Assembly: GCA_947457975.1 (NCBI GenBank)
Contig: CANGYC010000098.1
Span: 1-7,937 of the forward strand
DNA length: 7,937 nucleotides
Reading direction: 5' to 3'
Source: Comamonadaceae bacterium
GTDB lineage: Bacteria > Pseudomonadota > Gammaproteobacteria > Burkholderiales > Burkholderiaceae_C
The notes below the pieces were generated by a model. It ran no database searches and was not told where the DNA came from. It worked only from the letters and a program-made list of their open reading frames with translations. Positions 5,738 through 7,937 of the stretch are shown piece by piece; the first letter of the stretch is position 1, and each line of letters begins with the position of its first letter. A program made the translations under genes and the position numbers.

Positions 5738-7225
5738 TTAGGAACTGCAACTGATTTCAATGGAAGAGGCCCAGGCCGGCGGGAAACCAGCGAGGGCCTC
5801 GTGTTCGGGATGCTCATCAAAGGGCGACTGCAGTACCGCCAGCAGCTGCGCCACCTGAGAAAAGTCGCCGGCCTTGGCGGCGCGGATGGCGTTCTCACCC
5901 AGGTGCTTTCGCAGCACGTACTTGGGGTTGCACAGGCGCATGCGGGCAGACAGCGCCACTGGGTCCATGTCAGCTGTGCGGGCCACATAACGTGCGGCCC
6001 AGGCATCGAAGGCGCTGCGGTCCAGGAACAGGTCGCGCACGGCCTCTTGGCCTTGCGGCGCGTGAAGGCCACACAGGCGGCGCCAGAAAATGGTGTGGTC
6101 TATCTGCTCCTTGGCCAGCAGGGCCAGGGCATCGTTCATCAGCGCCGTGTCTTCGGGGCCTTCCACCGCCTCCAGGCCTAACTTGGCCGCCAGTTGCCGG
6201 GCCAGCGCATCCTGAAAGAGGCTTGGGAAGCTGTCCAGTGCCTCAAGGGCATGGTCCTGCTGCTGGATCAGCGGCATCAGGGCCTGGCCCAGGCAGAACA
6301 GGTTCCAGTGCGCCACCCCAGGCTGGCGGTTGAAGGCGTAGCGCCCGCCGGTGTCGGAGTGGTTGCAGATGTGGGCCGGGTTGAACCCATCGAGGAACTC
6401 GAAGGGCCCGTAGTCGATGGTTAGGCCCAGGATGCTCATGTTGTCCGTGTTCATCACCCCGTGGCAAAAACCCACGGCCTGCCATTGGGCCAGAAGCTCG
6501 GCGGTGCGGCCCGTCACGGCGGCGAGGAACTCGGCGTAAGGCCTGTCACTGGCCCCGCATTCGGGATAGAAGCGGCCGATCACATGGTCGGCCAGGGTCC
6601 GCAGATGCTCGGTCTGGCCACTGTGGCTGAAATGCTCGAAATGCCCGAAGCGCAGGAAGCTGGGCGCGGTGCGCGTGACCACGGCGGCCGTCTCCACCTC
6701 TTCGCGCACCACGGCCGCCGGCGAACCCGTCAGGGCCAGCGCACGGGTGGTGGGAATGCCCAGGCCGTGCATGGCCTCAGAGCACAGGTACTCACGGATC
6801 GACGAGCGCAGCACAGCGCGGCCATCACCCATGCGCGAGTAGGGCGTGCGCCCGGCGCCCTTGAGCTGCACTTCCATGCCGCCCAGCGGGGTCTGCAGTT
6901 CACCCAGCAGCAGCGCCCGCCCGTCGCCCAGCTGTCCGGCCCAGTGCCCGAACTGGTGACCGCTGTACACACTGGCCAGCGGCTGACTGCCCGGCAGCAC
7001 GGCCGAGCCTGCAAAGGCCATCAGCGCCTCCTGCGAGGCTAGCCAGTGCTCATCAAGGCCCAGCTCGCGGGCCAGGGCCGCGTTGCGGCTGATCCAGATG
7101 GGAGCGGGCAGGGGCTGCGGCGGCAGGTGGGTGTAAAAAGCCGGGCCCAGTGCCTCAAAAGCGGGCTTCCATGATGCAGGGCGGGGCAGGGTGGTGCCGG
7201 GCTGGCCCGGCGCAAGAGAACTCAT
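5738..7225 (-). CDS. selO: Protein adenylyltransferase SelO (YdiU/UPF0061 family)
   Basis: SelO is a kinase-fold enzyme that transfers AMP rather than phosphate to Ser, Thr or Tyr of proteins; in E. coli the known targets include redox and metabolic proteins. This 495-residue copy is full length. Family blocks visible are [40 protein letters not shown] (probable ATP-binding Lys 122), [20 protein letters not shown] (Glu 145), [21 protein letters not shown] (residues 255-275, with metal-binding or catalytic Asn 262, Asp 261 and Asp 271) and [10 protein letters not shown]. Residue roles are assigned by analogy with characterised SelO. The end, SCSS, places Cys 493 where animal SelO has selenocysteine. 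No Shine-Dalgarno site precedes the ATG; a -10-like hexamer does. The gene is first in the minus-strand block and is divergent from an acyl-CoA synthetase gene. Confidence 0.96.
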   Translation of the reverse strand: MSSLAPGQPGTTLPRPASWKPAFEALGPAFYTHLPPQPLPAPIWISRNAALARELGLDEHWLASQEALMAFAGSAVLPGSQPLASVYSGHQFGHWAGQLGDGRALLLGELQTPLGGMEVQLKGAGRTPYSRMGDGRAVLRSSIREYLCSEAMHGLGIPTTRALALTGSPAAVVREEVETAAVVTRTAPSFLRFGHFEHFSHSGQTEHLRTLADHVIGRFYPECGASDRPYAEFLAAVTGRTAELLAQWQAVGFCHGVMNTDNMSILGLTIDYGPFEFLDGFNPAHICNHSDTGGRYAFNRQPGVAHWNLFCLGQALMPLIQQQDHALEALDSFPSLFQDALARQLAAKLGLEAVEGPEDTALMNDALALLAKEQIDHTIFWRRLCGLHAPQGQEAVRDLFLDRSAFDAWAARYVARTADMDPVALSARMRLCNPKYVLRKHLGENAIRAAKAGDFSQVAQLLAVLQSPFDEHPEHEALAGFPPAWASSIEISCSS

Positions 7226-7240
7226 GGGCCGATTGTCGGC
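7226..7240 (-). promoter_or_regulatory. -10-like element directly before selO, possible leaderless promoter
   Basis: The minus strand reads GCCGACAATCGGCCC and then the selO ATG. GACAAT (7237-7232) resembles a -10 hexamer and ends 6 nt before the A of the start codon; a weak CCGACT lies about 18 nt further upstream. The sequence is also a GCCGA-TTG-TCGGC dyad on the plus strand (7228-7240). There is no Shine-Dalgarno site. It matches the element before yciB at 15 of 18 positions, counting the ATG. Confidence 0.45.
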
Positions 7241-7250
7241 TACTGGGCTG

Positions 7251-7293
7251 AGGCCAGTCGGCCTGTGTGCGATACCGCCCCTGCCTCAGGGGC
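7251..7293. repeat. Two inverted repeats in the selO / acyl-CoA synthetase divergent region
   Basis: AGGCC-AGTC-GGCCT (7251-7264) and GCCCCTG-CCT-CAGGGGC (7277-7293) are perfect dyads with 5-bp and 7-bp arms. They lie upstream of the putative selO -10 element and 90 to 130 nt before the acyl-CoA synthetase start, where a regulator could act on either gene. No known operator is recognised, and GC-rich DNA gives such dyads by chance. Confidence 0.3.
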
Positions 7294-7383
7294 AATCCCC
7301 ATGGCCCGATGCAGCCGCCAAAGGCATCATGCAGGCCCTTGCTGTTCCATGGGCGCAAGCCGCCCCACCCAAGAGAGACCCCC

Positions 7384-7937
7384 ATGCTCGGCCTGATGCA
7401 GAACCAGCCCCTCCTGATTTCCTCGCTCATCGATTTTGCCGAGCGCCACCACGGCGATGCCGAGATCGTCTCGCGCCGAGTCGAGGGCGACATTCACCGC
7501 TACACCTACCGCGATGCCGCCCGCCGCGCCCGCCAGGTGGCCAATGGCCTCGACACCCTGGGCCTGGCCTTCAGCGACCGGGTGGCCACGCTGGCCTGGA
7601 ACGGCTACCGCCATTTCGAGCTGTACTACGGTGTGAGCGGCTCGGGCCGGGTGCTGCACACCATCAACCCGCGCCTGCACCCCGAGCAGATTGCCTGGAT
7701 CGCCAACCACGCCGAGGACCAGGTGCTGTGCTTCGACCTGAGCTTTCTGCCCATCGTGCAGTCCATCCATGCCCAATGCCGCACCATCCGGCATTTCATA
7801 GCGCTGTGCGATGCCGACCGGCTGCCCCAGGACAGCGGCATCCCCAATCTCCAGAGCTACGAGGCCTGGATGGGTGGGCAAAGCGACCGTTACAGCTGGC
7901 CGAGCTTTGATGAAAACAGCGCCTCGAGCATGTGCTA
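7384..7937 (+). CDS. Acyl-CoA synthetase (AMP-forming, medium/long-chain type), 3' end cut by the window
   Basis: The first 184 residues of an ANL-superfamily ligase are present and open to the last base. Such enzymes activate a carboxylic acid with ATP to an acyl-adenylate and then make the CoA thioester. The start, [20 protein letters not shown], followed by [39 protein letters not shown] and [20 protein letters not shown], is typical of the subfamily often annotated as long-chain fatty acid-CoA ligase or 3-methylthiopropionyl-CoA ligase. The window ends in ASSMC plus two bases, immediately before the expected TSGTTG nucleotide-binding loop, so catalytic residues cannot be checked and the substrate is unknown. 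About two thirds of a protein of roughly 540-550 residues is missing. The ATG has a purine-rich AGAGAGA about 5 nt upstream. The gene is divergent from selO, with 158 nt between. Confidence 0.92.
   Translation, partial: MLGLMQNQPLLISSLIDFAERHHGDAEIVSRRVEGDIHRYTYRDAARRARQVANGLDTLGLAFSDRVATLAWNGYRHFELYYGVSGSGRVLHTINPRLHPEQIAWIANHAEDQVLCFDLSFLPIVQSIHAQCRTIRHFIALCDADRLPQDSGIPNLQSYEAWMGGQSDRYSWPSFDENSASSMC

Larger units (their letters stand above)
3493..7225 (-). other. Probable five-gene operon selO-msrB-yciB-bolA-peptidylprolyl isomerase
   Basis: Five genes run in the same direction with gaps of 12 nt, 21 nt, -4 nt (ATGA overlap) and 71 nt. No terminator-like hairpin with a T tract is visible between them. 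The block is bounded by a bidirectional terminator on one side (3450-3475) and a divergent gene on the other. A promoter-like element before yciB suggests that the lower part may also be transcribed separately. Operon membership is inferred from spacing. Confidence 0.7.

Noticed and set aside
4871..6181. Long open frame (436 codons) on the + strand across yciB, msrB and the end of selO
   Set aside because: It lies antisense to three well-recognised genes, its translation is rich in Gly, His, Gln and Arg as expected of the complement of GC-rich coding DNA, and it resembles no family.
7191..7910. 239-codon open frame on the + strand over the start of the acyl-CoA synthetase gene
   Set aside because: It is out of frame with the true ligase frame (7384 onward), is Pro/Arg-rich, and begins inside the selO 5' end.
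1..7937. Insertion sequences, prophage genes, CRISPR arrays, tRNA or rRNA genes, toxin-antitoxin or other defence genes
   Set aside because: None was seen: no transposase or integrase motifs, no direct-repeat arrays and no RNA-gene signatures on either strand.

Overview
The window reads as ordinary chromosomal DNA of a high-GC betaproteobacterium, most likely a member of the Burkholderiales close to Comamonadaceae. Three things suggest this: a periplasmic solute-binding protein of the Bug/TctC family (greatly expanded in that order), a small DUF3297 protein, and the run selO-msrB-yciB-bolA-peptidylprolyl isomerase. The family calls come from recognised protein motifs. The taxonomic placement is inference.

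Layout, left to right. The + strand opens with the 3' end of purL (purine synthesis), closed by a strong palindromic terminator. A small DUF3297 gene converges on it from the - strand. Divergent from DUF3297 is an orphan Bug-type binding protein gene on the + strand. About 300 bp follow that hold no intact gene but may contain a frameshifted 3' gene remnant on the - strand. Next, on the + strand, is a secreted metallophosphoesterase-like protein with variant metal motifs. A second palindromic terminator separates it from a five-gene block on the - strand.

That block spans 7225 down to 3493 and is transcribed selO, msrB, yciB, bolA, then a periplasmic parvulin-type peptidylprolyl isomerase. 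Gaps are 12 nt, 21 nt, a 4-nt ATGA overlap and 71 nt, so it is probably an operon. Its products are linked loosely by redox and envelope maintenance: SelO AMPylates proteins, MsrB repairs oxidised methionine, YciB is an inner-membrane septation/envelope protein, BolA works with monothiol glutaredoxins, and the isomerase folds exported proteins. Divergent from selO, the last 554 bases are the start of an acyl-CoA synthetase gene, cut just before its ATP-binding loop.

I see no mobile element, CRISPR array, tRNA or rRNA gene, and no clear candidate for a wholly new system. The more interesting points are: a nearly identical 18-base element ending in the start codon of both selO and yciB, with a -10-like hexamer placed as for leaderless transcripts; the possible gene remnant at 2217-2337; and the atypical metallophosphoesterase.
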